This document shows positions 1 through 9,161 of a stretch of 35,155 nucleotides of DNA, in pieces. A program made the translations under genes and the position numbers. The stretch covers positions 1 to 35,155 of the forward strand of contig JARDZI010000007.1 of NCBI GenBank assembly GCA_029240935.1, given 5' to 3'. The notes under the pieces are model-generated. The model saw only the letters and a list, made by a program, of their open reading frames with translations, did not search any database and was not told where the DNA came from. How positions within the stretch are numbered: the stretch's first letter is position 1; each line of letters starts with the position of its first letter. The DNA is from Clostridiales bacterium. Its GTDB lineage: Bacteria; Bacillota; Clostridia; Clostridiales; Caloramatoraceae.

Positions 1-31
1 CTCAACGTAAAGCATATAGGCTAAAGGTATA

Positions 32-71
32 AAAGTGTTACCTATGTCTTTACACAAAGTGTTACCTATGT
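32..71. repeat. Two 16-bp direct repeats at the left edge
   Basis: The 16-mer AAAGTGTTACCTATGT occurs at 32-47 and again at 56-71, a period of 24 bp. Repeated terminal motifs of this kind are seen at the ends of some insertion sequences, so this may be an IS end whose body lies outside the window. No inverted partner or transposase is visible here. I see no gene in bases 1-230. Confidence 0.4.
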
Positions 72-230
72 TGCTCTTGACACACTGTTCGCCCCTACAA
101 GTCTCATCCTCTTTTGTGCCAGCATACTGCTGCGGGCACCCGGGGGAATTCTGAGGGTTAATAAGAATACTATTCTATCAAGTGATTTTTGCACATATAT
201 TTTTATGGAGATAAATTGCGAGGTAGAATT

Positions 231-1343
231 ATGGTAGTATTTATAACTATGAAAAAATCAACAATTATGAGGGTAACGACTGTCATTATTATTGTAATTT
301 TTGTTTCCCTATTATATAGGTTTAATACTGTGGTACCAGTTGCATTTGTTAATGAGGAATATACAGGGGTAATAAAGGATATTATTGAATGCCGAAACCA
401 GGCTATACTTAATAAGGATGCAACTACTATTAAATCTCTTTATGAAACAAAAACTAAATATGGTACATGGGCTTTTGAACATGAGGAGAGGAAATTAAAA
501 TATCTTCATAGATGGTCTGATAAGCAGGGTATAAAATTTATTGATATTAAATCTGTTGTAGTACCTAGATATGTTAAGGAGAAGGAATGGGGTTTCTCTG
601 CTAATTTAATAGTATCAACAGAATACTTATATGTTTACAATGATGACCCTGATAGAATAAATTTCTTTAGAATTGGTACCTACCATATTATTGATGTGCT
701 CAATCAGGATGAAGACTGGCTGATTAAGAAGGAGTGGTATACAGATCCTTTTGCAGATTCACTTAGTCTTGATGAAATAAAATCAGATGAGATAAAAAGC
801 TACATTACAGCCCAGGTAGGAAGGGATCTGTCTAAAATAGGAGAAAGAAGGCAAAAAGCAATAGAGTATGCTGATCAGTTTTGTGGTGCAGCATCTGACG
901 AGGAATATGGGTTTACATATAATAAAAAATATAAGGATTTCAATCCCCAGGGAGGGGACTGTGCTAACTTTGCATCTCAAATATTATATGAGGGTGGTAA
1001 GTTTAAAAAAACAGGTGCCTGGAATTATAACAAGGGAGATGTGACTAAGGCATGGGTAAATGCTCAGGGCTTTAAGGATTATATGCTTAATAGCGGAAGA
1101 GCATCCCTTATAGCTTCCGGAAGCTATAACAAGGTTTACAAGGCTGCCTACAAAATGCTGCCAGGTGATATTGTAGCATATGAAAAAAAAGGGAAGATTA
1201 AACATGTATCAGTAGTGACAGGAGCAGATTCAAAGGGTTACACACTTGTAAACTGTCACAACACAGACAGATATCATGTTCCCTGGGACCTAGGTTGGAG
1301 CGATAAGGGAATAAAATTTTATCTAATAAGGGTGCATTTTTAA
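231..1343 (+). CDS. Amidase-domain (Amidase_6-like) exported or anchored protein
   Basis: The protein has a hydrophobic segment near the N-terminus (around residues 12-30, ending in VSLLYRF) that looks like a signal anchor. A middle region of about 200 residues is not recognised. The C-terminal part of about 150 residues matches the Amidase_6 type: GGDCANFASQ holds the likely catalytic Cys, KIKHVSVVTG the His, and VNCHNTDR follows. Such domains are cysteine peptidase or amidase-like folds of the NlpC/P60 kind, often on cell-wall-associated proteins. The precise substrate cannot be read from the sequence. I chose the ATG at 231 because GAGG at 220-223 lies 7 nt upstream; ATGs at 189 and 249 are less well placed. 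A hairpin terminator follows at 1387-1428. Confidence 0.8.
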   Translation: MVVFITMKKSTIMRVTTVIIIVIFVSLLYRFNTVVPVAFVNEEYTGVIKDIIECRNQAILNKDATTIKSLYETKTKYGTWAFEHEERKLKYLHRWSDKQGIKFIDIKSVVVPRYVKEKEWGFSANLIVSTEYLYVYNDDPDRINFFRIGTYHIIDVLNQDEDWLIKKEWYTDPFADSLSLDEIKSDEIKSYITAQVGRDLSKIGERRQKAIEYADQFCGAASDEEYGFTYNKKYKDFNPQGGDCANFASQILYEGGKFKKTGAWNYNKGDVTKAWVNAQGFKDYMLNSGRASLIASGSYNKVYKAAYKMLPGDIVAYEKKGKIKHVSVVTGADSKGYTLVNCHNTDRYHVPWDLGWSDKGIKFYLIRVHF

Positions 1344-1386
1344 AATTGGTGAGATGTATGGAGCCAGTTCACAAGTATTATAAACA

Positions 1387-1428
1387 ATTAAAAACGGGAT
1401 GGATAATCAAATATCCATCCCGTTTTTA
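1387..1428. terminator. Bidirectional intrinsic terminator
   Basis: A 12-bp stem (ACGGGATGGATA paired with TATCCATCCCGT) has A-rich sequence on the left and a T-run on the right. It can stop transcription of the amidase gene from the left and of the minus-strand DUF6512 gene from the right. Confidence 0.85.
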
Positions 1429-1474
1429 TGGTTTGCTTACATCTGCCATGTTTCATATCAAGCTTTAACTATCT

Positions 1475-2056
1475 TCAAGGTTTATAACTATTTTTTAAGT
1501 CCCTATACCTGAAAATAGTCTCTCTCTTATATATGCCATACCCGCCTTTAACAGGATCTTTGAAAATTGAGAGCTTAGGAGGAAAATAAGTAAACAAGGG
1601 AAATATAATTATAAGAGTTATAATAATTATTACGGATAAAGATGTTAAGCAGCTTGGTAATTGATCCATTGTTAATAGCTTAAAACTAACTTTCTGTCCC
1701 AAAAATATGGATAATATAAAAATAGAAATATCAACAAAGAGAAGGTTACGTCCTAGTATGGCAGTATATGAATAAAATAGTATAATAATTGAAATAGGAA
1801 TTACAAGGAAGGATGCAGCCTTTGCGATAATAAAATTGTTTGTAATGTTTGAAATAAAAATAAATTCTAATATTGAATATATTAATGCAGCCCAGAAGGC
1901 AATCTTCAGATGTTCCCAGGTGCTTTCATTAACAGCTGAAATAAGTGCTAATGGATCATATTCGTTAAACCATTTGTAAACAAAATGTAATAGGGTTCCA
2001 GTTATTGAAATAAAGATTACTCCGAATAGCTCCCATAAAAAAACTTTATACCTCAT
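1475..2056 (-). CDS. DUF6512-like integral membrane protein
   Basis: This 193-residue protein is mostly hydrophobic, with five or six likely membrane segments. The N-terminal part, with FVYKW, then AVNESTWEHLKIAFW around residues 41-55, resembles the DUF6512 family common in Clostridia. The function of that family is unknown. The last 20 or so residues are polar and basic. A purine-rich GAGGTG ribosome binding site precedes the ATG. The gene converges on the amidase gene, and both share the terminator at 1387-1428. Confidence 0.75.
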   Translation of the reverse strand: MRYKVFLWELFGVIFISITGTLLHFVYKWFNEYDPLALISAVNESTWEHLKIAFWAALIYSILEFIFISNITNNFIIAKAASFLVIPISIIILFYSYTAILGRNLLFVDISIFILSIFLGQKVSFKLLTMDQLPSCLTSLSVIIIITLIIIFPLFTYFPPKLSIFKDPVKGGYGIYKRETIFRYRDLKNSYKP

Positions 2057-2175
2057 AGTGACACCTCTTAAATTATATAGACAGTAATATATATTTTTTT
2101 AGAATAGTATTTATTCAATTAAATTAATGTATAGAAGCTATTATACAATTGTTAAAAATATAAACTAAGAGGTTG

Positions 2176-2247
2176 TGTCATACTGAAGCATAGGGAAGGA
2201 TCTAATGTACTACTAAATAAAGATCCTTCACTCCCTTCAGGATGACA
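2176..2247. repeat. Dispersed palindromic repeat, copy 1
   Basis: This is an imperfect palindrome of about 72 bp. It starts TGTCATACTGAA and ends TTCAGGATGACA; an inner pair is GGATCT and AGATCC. It is the same family as the copy at 4769-4841. It lies just downstream of the valS stop codon, so on the minus strand it could also act as a transcript-end hairpin. Repeats of this TGTCATyCTGA...GAAGGATCT form are known as dispersed elements in several Firmicutes genomes. Confidence 0.7.
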
Positions 2248-2291
2248 TGGGATATGCTGGAGGAGTTTACTAAGAAACAGAACCGAAACTA

Positions 2292-4691
2292 TTAATTATC
2301 TATACTAAATCTGAATTCATCTCCTGAATCAATAATTATCTCCTGTGCTCCTGTGCAGGCTGTTAGGTCTTTTTCTGTTTGATTAATAGAGCTTAGCATA
2401 TAACCAGGAATGGAAATATTTATTTTCTTTAGGGGCTCCTTCAATGAAAGATTTCTATCTGATTTATATTTTCTAACTTCCTTTAAGATATCCTTAACTC
2501 TTTCTCCAAACTCTAAGCTTGATGTGTCAAGCTTATCTTCTCTTATCCACTCATGTTGGTGAAGAGACAACTTTCCTTCAATACTTCTAAAAAGGTCTTG
2601 ATAAATTTCCTCTGTTATATGAGGAGTATATATTGCATACATTCTCAGTATTCCCATAAATGCAGTGTATAGAGCGTATTGTCCAGATCTTCTTTCCAAT
2701 TCACCATGGATTTCTGGCTTATATACTCTATCTTTTACTATTTCAAGATAGTTATCACAATAATCCTTCCAGAAGAACTCATCTATTTCCCCACGGGCTA
2801 TGCCCATTTCGTATCTATTCATATACTGTGCTGCCTTTGTTTCAATTTCTCTTTGACGCTCAATAATCCATTTATCTATTGGAAGGAGGTTTTCAGGTTT
2901 TTCTCCTTTATAATCATTTAGGTGCATAAGTGTAAACTTTGCAGCATTCCAAAGCTTTGTAAGGAATCTATTTGATAACACCATCTCTTCCTCAGAATAC
3001 ATGGTGTCAGTACCAAGCTTTGCTCCTGCTGCCCAGTATCTTATGGCATCTGCTGAGTATTTTTCAATAAGCTGTGTTGGGGAGTTCTCTGAATTATTCT
3101 TTGACTTGCTTATCTTCTCTCCCTTTTTAGCCATTACAAAGCCACATATCATTATATCCTTCCATGGAAGCCTTCCTGTATGATAAAGGCTTTTTACAAT
3201 TGTATAAAAGGCCCAGGTTCTTATAATTTCATGTGCTTGAGTTCTCATTCCCATTGGTACAAGCCTGTCCGTAATATCATTTTCCTCTCCCCATTTGCTA
3301 TTGATTAGTGGTGTTAGGGAGGAGGTTGCCCATGTATCTAATACAGCTTCCTCTGGAATGAATTCATTTGAGCCACATGGACAAGTTTTATTTGGTGCAG
3401 TTTCTAGAGGATTTATTGGAAGCTCACATTCCTCTGGAAACATTGATTTACCACAGCTTTTGCAATACCAAACAGGTATTGGAACTCCAAAGTACCTCTG
3501 CCTTGAGATACACCAATCCCATTTGAGGTTTTCAACCCAGTTTTGATATCTGATTTTCATTGATGCTGGATACCAGTTAATATCATCAGCGGCTTTTAGG
3601 AAGCGTTCCTTTTCGGTTAATATGTCTATATACCACTGCTTGGATGGTATTATTTCAATTTCATGTCCGCATCTTTCATGGATGGAAACAGTGTGGGAAA
3701 TTTTCTCACTTTTCTTTAATAGGTTTCTATCTGAAAGGATATTAATTATCTCAGCCCTTGCTTCTTTCGTATTCATACCTCCTATAAAGGGGATACCGGT
3801 CCCTATTAATCCATCTGCTTCAATTGTTTTTCTGTATGGCAGAGAATGTTTGTTATACCACTCAAGGTCTGTAGTATCTCCAAAAGTAGCACACATTACG
3901 ATTCCAGTTCCCTTTTCAATAGCTACTTTGTCATCTCCAAGTATAGGAATCTCGAAATCATATAATGGTACCATTGCAGTTTTACCAATATAGCTGTTGT
4001 ATCTGAAATCCTCTGGGTTTATAAAGAGTGCAACACAACCATATAATAGCTCCGGTCTTGTAGTGGCAATAATCAATTCCTCTCCATCTACTAGAAATGG
4101 AATATAGTTAAAGCTTGAGTCTATATCTTTAGTGTCAAGCTCTGCCTGGGCAATGGAGGTTTGACAGGTTGTACACCAGAGTACAGGGCTTTCCTTTGTA
4201 TATGCCTTGCCTGATTTAGCTAGTTCAATAAATGATTTCTGAGAAATTCTCTGGGCTAGTGGACTTATAGTTTCATACTGTAAATCCCAATCAACACTGA
4301 AGCCAAGTGACTGCCACAGGGCTTTAAACTCACCAACATATTTTCCAGTAGTATTTAAGCATTTTTCGATAAATTTACTCCTAGGTAAATCCTTTGCCCT
4401 AATACCTTCCTCCCTCTCAACAAGTCTTTCGGTTGGAAGACCATTATCATCAAATCCAAATGGATAAAATACATTCTTCCCCTGCATTCTCTGATATCGT
4501 GCGGCTATTTCTCCCTGAGTGTAGGAAAAAATATGCCCTATATGCAGGCTTCCACTTACTGTAGGTGGAGGTGTATCTATTGAGTATATTTCCTTCTTAC
4601 TCTCAGGATTAAACCTGTAAATATCATTCTCCATCCAAAATTTCTGCCATTTTCCCTCTGATTCTTTAAAGTTATATTTTTTGTTTAACAT
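2292..4691 (-). CDS. valS: Valine--tRNA ligase
   Basis: The enzyme charges tRNA-Val with valine in the cytoplasm (EC 6.1.1.9). It is class I: the HIGH signature is intact (SGSLHIGH, residues about 47-53) and the second signature is KISKS, near residue 527. GFDDNGLPTERLVE and the CP1 editing region (IATTRPELLYGC) support valS over ileS and leuS. Length is 799 residues, shorter than the usual bacterial ValS of about 880. The C-terminus ends soon after the anticodon-binding domain, with no clear long coiled-coil arm, which resembles the shorter archaeal-like ValS subgroup. I chose the ATG at 4691 because AGGAGG lies 8 nt upstream; in-frame ATGs further up have none. A T-box leader precedes it at about 4886-5160. 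Confidence 0.95.
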   Translation of the reverse strand: MLNKKYNFKESEGKWQKFWMENDIYRFNPESKKEIYSIDTPPPTVSGSLHIGHIFSYTQGEIAARYQRMQGKNVFYPFGFDDNGLPTERLVEREEGIRAKDLPRSKFIEKCLNTTGKYVGEFKALWQSLGFSVDWDLQYETISPLAQRISQKSFIELAKSGKAYTKESPVLWCTTCQTSIAQAELDTKDIDSSFNYIPFLVDGEELIIATTRPELLYGCVALFINPEDFRYNSYIGKTAMVPLYDFEIPILGDDKVAIEKGTGIVMCATFGDTTDLEWYNKHSLPYRKTIEADGLIGTGIPFIGGMNTKEARAEIINILSDRNLLKKSEKISHTVSIHERCGHEIEIIPSKQWYIDILTEKERFLKAADDINWYPASMKIRYQNWVENLKWDWCISRQRYFGVPIPVWYCKSCGKSMFPEECELPINPLETAPNKTCPCGSNEFIPEEAVLDTWATSSLTPLINSKWGEENDITDRLVPMGMRTQAHEIIRTWAFYTIVKSLYHTGRLPWKDIMICGFVMAKKGEKISKSKNNSENSPTQLIEKYSADAIRYWAAGAKLGTDTMYSEEEMVLSNRFLTKLWNAAKFTLMHLNDYKGEKPENLLPIDKWIIERQREIETKAAQYMNRYEMGIARGEIDEFFWKDYCDNYLEIVKDRVYKPEIHGELERRSGQYALYTAFMGILRMYAIYTPHITEEIYQDLFRSIEGKLSLHQHEWIREDKLDTSSLEFGERVKDILKEVRKYKSDRNLSLKEPLKKINISIPGYMLSSINQTEKDLTACTGAQEIIIDSGDEFRFSIDN

Positions 4692-4768
4692 AATAAATCC
4701 TCCTAATTTTAATAAAATATGTTTAAAATTGCTGTATAGATCTCTCATCATATTCACGTATTTTCACT

Positions 4769-4841
4769 TGTCATCCTGAACGCAGTGAAGGATCTTTTGG
4801 AACCCCTGGGTAAGGTCCTTCACTAGGTTCAGGATGGCAAG
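4769..4841. repeat. Dispersed palindromic repeat, copy 2
   Basis: This copy starts TTGTCATCCTGAACGC and ends GGTTCAGGATGGCAAG. The inner arms GTGAAGGATC and GGTCCTTCAC pair with each other. It belongs to the family of the copy at 2176-2247. It sits between the T-box terminator and the valS start, so it is part of the valS leader transcript and can fold into a long hairpin. Confidence 0.75.
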
Positions 4842-4885
4842 AATTTTCATTTGAATGTCTATAGGCTTTTATGACAGAGACAACA

Positions 4886-5160
4886 AAAAACCCTTCATCC
4901 TAATTACTAGGACGAAGGGTTATACTCCGCGTTACCACCTAAGTTTGTACAAATGTACACTCTCAATATAGTACGGGCAAGCTGCCGATACTACTTCCCT
5001 TTTAACAGTGGGATTCCGTTAAAGCCTACTTTCATAAGATTTCGGTTTACTGCTCCGAGGCTACCTTCCATACATCCATCATAGGGAATTTCCACCAACA
5101 TCCCCTCTCTTTAAATCAAGAGTATATGTACTCCTCCTCATCAAAGCTTTTATATCTTGT
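4886..5160 (-). promoter_or_regulatory. T-box leader of valS
   Basis: Read on the minus strand, the leader contains the T-box core AGGTGGTAACGCGG (complement of about 4928-4942). It is followed by a strong terminator, CCCTTCGTCCTAGTAATTAG with its partner and a T-run (4886-4921). Upstream are a stem I with an AGAGAG-like motif, a GTTGGTGGAAA segment and GGAGC. The triplet GTA, a valine codon, sits just before CCTCGGAGC on the 3' side of stem I, as expected for the specifier. T-box leaders bind uncharged cognate tRNA and then allow readthrough. The specifier assignment is by eye. Confidence 0.9.
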
Positions 5161-5166
5161 TTTTTT

Positions 5167-5198
5167 ATTATACTAATACTTTTTAGAACGGTTGTCAA
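5167..5198 (-). promoter_or_regulatory. Probable sigma-A promoter of the T-box/valS unit
   Basis: On the minus strand, TTGACA (5193-5198) is followed after 20 bases by TATAAT (5167-5172). The spacing is long; TAGTAT at 17 bases is an alternative -10. It lies immediately upstream of the T-box leader. Confidence 0.55.
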
Positions 5199-5315
5199 TA
5201 CTATTTCCTATAAAAACTATGATATTATGGATATGAACAATATGTTATAATTGTAAAAGTAATGAAAATAATCTTAATTACTTTCGAATTAAAGCTAATG
5301 GAAGGATTGGTAAAA

Positions 5316-6149
5316 ATGTATTCTGAAGAGATATTGAAGTTAATAGGGAATATATCTCCCCATGGAAGGGATTATGTAGGAAAAGCAATTGAAGACAATA
5401 GTGTTGAGATACTTTACATTGTAAATACAGAACAAAATAAGGGTGTATATTTAGTGATAAACAATGATAAATTCTGTTACTTTTATGCATCCTTTATTAA
5501 TGAATCCAATATAAAGCCGGCTTTAGAAATAATAAAAAATACAACTAAAAAATACATTTCAAAAGTAAATTCCAAGGAAATATGCTTCAATGTATACGGA
5601 AAAAATATAGAAATTGTTAGCCTAGTAAGAGAAATGGGATTCATCTCAGATATGGAAGGATACCATCTTCAATATATAGGTGAAGAATTGCCTGAATTAA
5701 AAAACTGTAACCTAGTGGTTAAAGGCTTTGAGAGCAGCATGATAAAAGAGTTTGTGGATCTATTCGATACTTCATATTACCAGTTAAATATTGATAATGG
5801 TTGGAATATAAATGGATATGCTGTAAATGAAGAAGGATTTCAAAGAAAGCTTAATTATTTGAAGGAGTTAGGACAAGTAGCTTCCTTCTGGCTAAATGAC
5901 GAACTGGTAGGAGCATATGTTATTGAACAAAACAACTATATATCAGATTTTGTGGTGAAGCCAAGGTTTCAAAATAAAGGATATGGAAGCTATATATTAG
6001 CACACTGTATTAGAAATATGAGGGAAGACAAAGCTATTGAAAACTTAAGACTGAGAGTTACCAAATCAAATATTAGTGCCAAGAGGCTGTATGAAAGATA
6101 TAATTTCATTGTGGTCGCATGCTTTGCTGAGCATACATATGGGGTTTAA
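5316..6149 (+). CDS. GNAT family N-acetyltransferase
   Basis: The C-terminal half is a GNAT domain: VASFWLNDELVGAYV is the beta-strand pair, then VVKPRFQNKGYGSYIL carries the acetyl-CoA loop (QNKGYG). It ends with NISAKRLYERYNF, the usual C-terminal helix and strand. The N-terminal half, about 140 residues, has no motif I recognise and may be a second, degenerate GNAT-like domain. Length is 277 residues from the chosen start. That start is the ATG at 5316, preceded by GGAAGGA; an in-frame ATG at 5262 has no clear ribosome site. It is the first gene of the plus-strand accessory run. The substrate is unknown. Confidence 0.75.
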   Translation: MYSEEILKLIGNISPHGRDYVGKAIEDNSVEILYIVNTEQNKGVYLVINNDKFCYFYASFINESNIKPALEIIKNTTKKYISKVNSKEICFNVYGKNIEIVSLVREMGFISDMEGYHLQYIGEELPELKNCNLVVKGFESSMIKEFVDLFDTSYYQLNIDNGWNINGYAVNEEGFQRKLNYLKELGQVASFWLNDELVGAYVIEQNNYISDFVVKPRFQNKGYGSYILAHCIRNMREDKAIENLRLRVTKSNISAKRLYERYNFIVVACFAEHTYGV

Positions 6150-6215
6150 AATATAATTGAATTTATTAGATATTAAGTGTAGAAGATAAAATAATACTAA
6201 TGTGGTGGTGTTGTA

Positions 6216-6878
6216 ATGAATAAACCTAAAATGGTGATTTTTGATTATGGTCAAACACTTGTTAATGAAACTCCCTTTAACCCCTTGGAAGGTACTGCAA
6301 ATTCCATACTTGGAGAAATGGGAAGGTATGGTGTAGAGATTGAAAAGCAACCCTTTTTAGAAGTACATAATCATCTGTTTCAGAATTATCTATATGAGTA
6401 TTTTGGTATAGAGTTTACAAAATCCACTGTTGAGATAGAACGTATATTTAAAAACTCAGCTTGTGCTTCTAAGCCTACTGAGAATATTGTCAAGCTTCTG
6501 GAGTTCCTAGGCACCCAAAATATTCGAACAAGTGTAATAAGTAATATATCCTTTAGCGGTGCTTTCTTAAAGGAATGCATTGACAGCTATATACCATCAC
6601 ATAAGTTTGAATTTATTATAGCAAGCAGTGAATATGTCTTTAGAAAACCTCATAAACGAATATTTGAACTTGCACTTCGCAAAGCTAAGCTTAATGCAAG
6701 TGATGCCTGGTATTGTGGAGATAATGCAGTTTTTGATGTTGATGGTGCAGCAGGCTGTGGTATAACACCTGTTTGGTATAAAGGAGCAATAGAGAAGTCT
6801 AATAAATATATTCCCAAAAGTGAGCGCATTGAGATAAATGACTGGAACGAGATGATAGATATAATAAAAGCATTATAA
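6216..6878 (+). CDS. HAD-superfamily hydrolase (subfamily IA-like)
   Basis: All HAD motifs are visible in this 220-residue protein. Motif I is FDYGQTLV near residue 9 with the nucleophile Asp, and the usual second Asp replaced by Gln. Motif II is SVISNIS near residue 109, and motif III includes the Lys of RKPHKRIFE. Motif IV is YCGDNAVFDVDGA. A helical cap lies between motifs I and II. Such enzymes are usually phosphatases of small molecules. The motif I change (DxGQT) is found in some active members but also raises doubt about full phosphatase activity. The ribosome site is weak (GGTGGTG). Confidence 0.8.
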   Translation: MNKPKMVIFDYGQTLVNETPFNPLEGTANSILGEMGRYGVEIEKQPFLEVHNHLFQNYLYEYFGIEFTKSTVEIERIFKNSACASKPTENIVKLLEFLGTQNIRTSVISNISFSGAFLKECIDSYIPSHKFEFIIASSEYVFRKPHKRIFELALRKAKLNASDAWYCGDNAVFDVDGAAGCGITPVWYKGAIEKSNKYIPKSERIEINDWNEMIDIIKAL

Positions 6879-6884
6879 TTGTGA

Positions 6885-7016
6885 GTATGCATTAATAGTA
6901 TTGGGGGATACATATGTAGGAATGAAGATGGAATTGTAGTTAGAGATAATGATATTAAATTTATCGGAAATGTTATAAAAATTAAAAATGGGATGATTTA
7001 TAGTGGAAATAACTAG
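6885..7016 (+). pseudogene. Gene remnant, C-terminal fragment of unknown protein
   Basis: An open frame without a start codon runs from a stop at 6882 to TAG at 7014-7016. It reads CRNEDGIVVRDNDIKFIGN and on to KNGMIYSGNN, which looks protein-like. There is no ATG with a ribosome site, so it is probably the tail of a lost gene. The family is not recognised. Confidence 0.3.
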
Positions 7017-7062
7017 AAGATAATAATGTATAAACAAATAAAAAATAAATGGGGATGATGTG

Positions 7063-7932
7063 ATGATTAATGTAATCGATACATTTAAGGATTTTAAGAA
7101 TTGTTTTGCTGGAAACTTAGAAATACCAGTCCAAGAAAAAATAAATTTATGGAAGACAAGCTATATTGGAAATTATCCAGAGTTAGAAGAAAAGTGCATA
7201 AGAGATTATGAGGATATGGGCATTAACTGGAGAGAATATGCTGAGAAAAGTGTTTTTAATAGAACGAAGGATGATTTTAACAAAATGATAGAAGCCCACA
7301 AAAACATTTTAGACACACTAGATTATATTAATAAAAGAGCAGCAGCAATGGTTGACATTTGTTTCGATATAAATATTGTAATTTACAGTGGACTTTGCAA
7401 TAGTGCTGGATGGGTGGATAAGTATAATGGAAAAAGAGCAATTCTATATGGAATTGATAAAATTGCCATGCTTAATTGGCATACAAAAGAAAAGATAGAA
7501 CCCCTATTAGCCCATGAATTGTGTCACGTAATTCATTTTGAATTAAGGGGAGAGGATCGTCTATCCCAAAATATTGAAAATAATAAATATAATAATGGAA
7601 TATGGGATTTATACGAAGAGGGTTTTGCACAGTATTTTGAAAATGTCCTAACAGAGAAGGATATTGATTCAAGGGGTAGGGAGTGGACTATAAAGTGTAC
7701 TGAAAAAGAAAAGGAACTTAAAAAAGAGTATATAAAAGCTTTAAATAATACTGAAATTGGAACAAAGGAGTTCTTTGGGGACTGGTTTCAAGTATTAGGC
7801 ATAAGTGATGTGGGATACTATTTAGGTTCAAAATTCATAGGAGAACTGCATAAGAATTATGATATGCATGCTATTGCAGAGCTGCCATTTGAAGAGGTCC
7901 AGAAGAAAGCAATAGAATATTTAATTGTGTAG
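7063..7932 (+). CDS. Predicted zinc metalloprotease (DUF2268-like)
   Basis: The protein has 289 residues and a gluzincin-type active site: HELCHVIHFE at residues 151-160 gives the two zinc ligands and catalytic Glu. EEGFAQYFE near residue 185 provides the likely third ligand. The layout, with the DLYEEGFAQY segment about 35 residues after HExxH, resembles DUF2268/YjaZ-type predicted proteases. There is no signal peptide, so it is probably cytoplasmic. Its target is unknown. The ATG at 7063 is preferred over the GTG directly before it because GGGGATG is about 7 nt upstream. Confidence 0.7.
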   Translation: MINVIDTFKDFKNCFAGNLEIPVQEKINLWKTSYIGNYPELEEKCIRDYEDMGINWREYAEKSVFNRTKDDFNKMIEAHKNILDTLDYINKRAAAMVDICFDINIVIYSGLCNSAGWVDKYNGKRAILYGIDKIAMLNWHTKEKIEPLLAHELCHVIHFELRGEDRLSQNIENNKYNNGIWDLYEEGFAQYFENVLTEKDIDSRGREWTIKCTEKEKELKKEYIKALNNTEIGTKEFFGDWFQVLGISDVGYYLGSKFIGELHKNYDMHAIAELPFEEVQKKAIEYLIV

Positions 7933-8039
7933 AAATTATAGGTGAAAATGAGGACTCTATTATAGAAATGGTATACCTTTAGGAAAATAGCTAAGCCAAA
8001 TTCTTATGAATCAAATGCTGGTTTATAGGGGGAATTCAA

Positions 8040-9161
8040 ATGATGAACAATATGGAACTGCTAGATTGGTTAATGGCAAACGGAGGTCCAACAATAAAAT
8101 ATCGCACTACTACAGAATTGATGGATAATCATTCAAAGCTAGATGAGTTAATTAATGATTTGCTTAATACTAAAACAATAAATTCTTTGCTTCGGAGAAT
8201 AGAATCTTATGAACCAATGCAGACAGTTGATATTCGTACAATAAATGCTATTCATTCTGGTGCTGGCGTAGAAGGAATAGTGGCTAAACTTCTAGAGTTA
8301 GGAATGAAATCGGGAATAGATGCCTTTGATTCTAGAATGCAGGTTTTTAGACAATATGTGAACAATGCCTTTGTAAGCAAAGCATTGTCAAGCCCTGGAG
8401 GGCAGGATGTTTCACATAATAGAGCAATTTTTATTGCTATACTTTTAGCTTCCTATTTTGTTCGTGCAGGATATGAGTATGATGAAATTATAAGTTTTAT
8501 AAAGGAACGTATAAATCTACTTTACAAAATTGCTACTGATAAGCAATTTAATATACACCTGAATGCTACTGAAATTTTATCTTATCCTAAACCTCCAAAA
8601 TCATGGAGTGCAAGTCCTGTTATTCGACCTGAATATGACCCAGGATGTAATGAAAAACCTCTGCCATTAATTCATGATATTTTTTGCTTAGCATATTTCC
8701 CAAAGTCCTTCATTGATAGAGATTTGGAGAATAAAATAAATAGTATTATTGAGTATATTCTTGATGAAAGATTTCAAGCATTACCCCAAGGATATGGATT
8801 ACTTTGGTATAAGACAAATAGAACTTATTATGCTTGCGGTTGGAGACCAGAATTGCCATGCTTGCATAATCATAATTCGGAATACGAAAAGAGTATATTA
8901 GTTTTATATATGGAGTTGATGTCAAAGTTTAAAGCAGCCAGAGAATCCAAGTGGTTCAAGAATTGCTTGAACTACCTGGAGGAATTTAAGACGAATAAGG
9001 GTACCTATTGTTTTCCAGCGTACTTTCTTAAAGATGCAAAAAACATGGGCTATGTGTGTGGCATGTCTATGGGACTTGGTGAAAATCGAAAATCTGAAAA
9101 GGCTTATGAAATTGAATCTACTTTTAGAATGTTATTGATTAAAAGGAGAGTGAACATATGA
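8040..9161 (+). CDS. Hypothetical protein, mostly alpha-helical, 373 residues
   Basis: I do not recognise a named family with confidence. The N-terminus (LLDWLMANGGPTIKYRTTTEL) and repeated helix-rich segments, with several conserved-looking Trp, Cys and His residues (YYACGWRPELPCLHNHNSEY), suggest an alpha/alpha toroid of the prenyltransferase or squalene-cyclase kind. This is inference only. There are no signal peptide or membrane spans. An AGGGGGAA ribosome site lies about 7 nt before the ATG. The last 4 nt overlap the start of the next gene, so the two are probably translationally coupled. Confidence 0.6.
   Translation: MMNNMELLDWLMANGGPTIKYRTTTELMDNHSKLDELINDLLNTKTINSLLRRIESYEPMQTVDIRTINAIHSGAGVEGIVAKLLELGMKSGIDAFDSRMQVFRQYVNNAFVSKALSSPGGQDVSHNRAIFIAILLASYFVRAGYEYDEIISFIKERINLLYKIATDKQFNIHLNATEILSYPKPPKSWSASPVIRPEYDPGCNEKPLPLIHDIFCLAYFPKSFIDRDLENKINSIIEYILDERFQALPQGYGLLWYKTNRTYYACGWRPELPCLHNHNSEYEKSILVLYMELMSKFKAARESKWFKNCLNYLEEFKTNKGTYCFPAYFLKDAKNMGYVCGMSMGLGENRKSEKAYEIESTFRMLLIKRRVNI

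Noticed and set aside
2660-3993. Several plus-strand frames opposite valS
   Set aside because: They are antisense shadows of a well-supported essential gene and have no ribosome sites.
7936-8035. Possible short frame GENEDSIIEMVYL after the zinc protease gene
   Set aside because: Too short and without a start codon; no similarity to a family I know.
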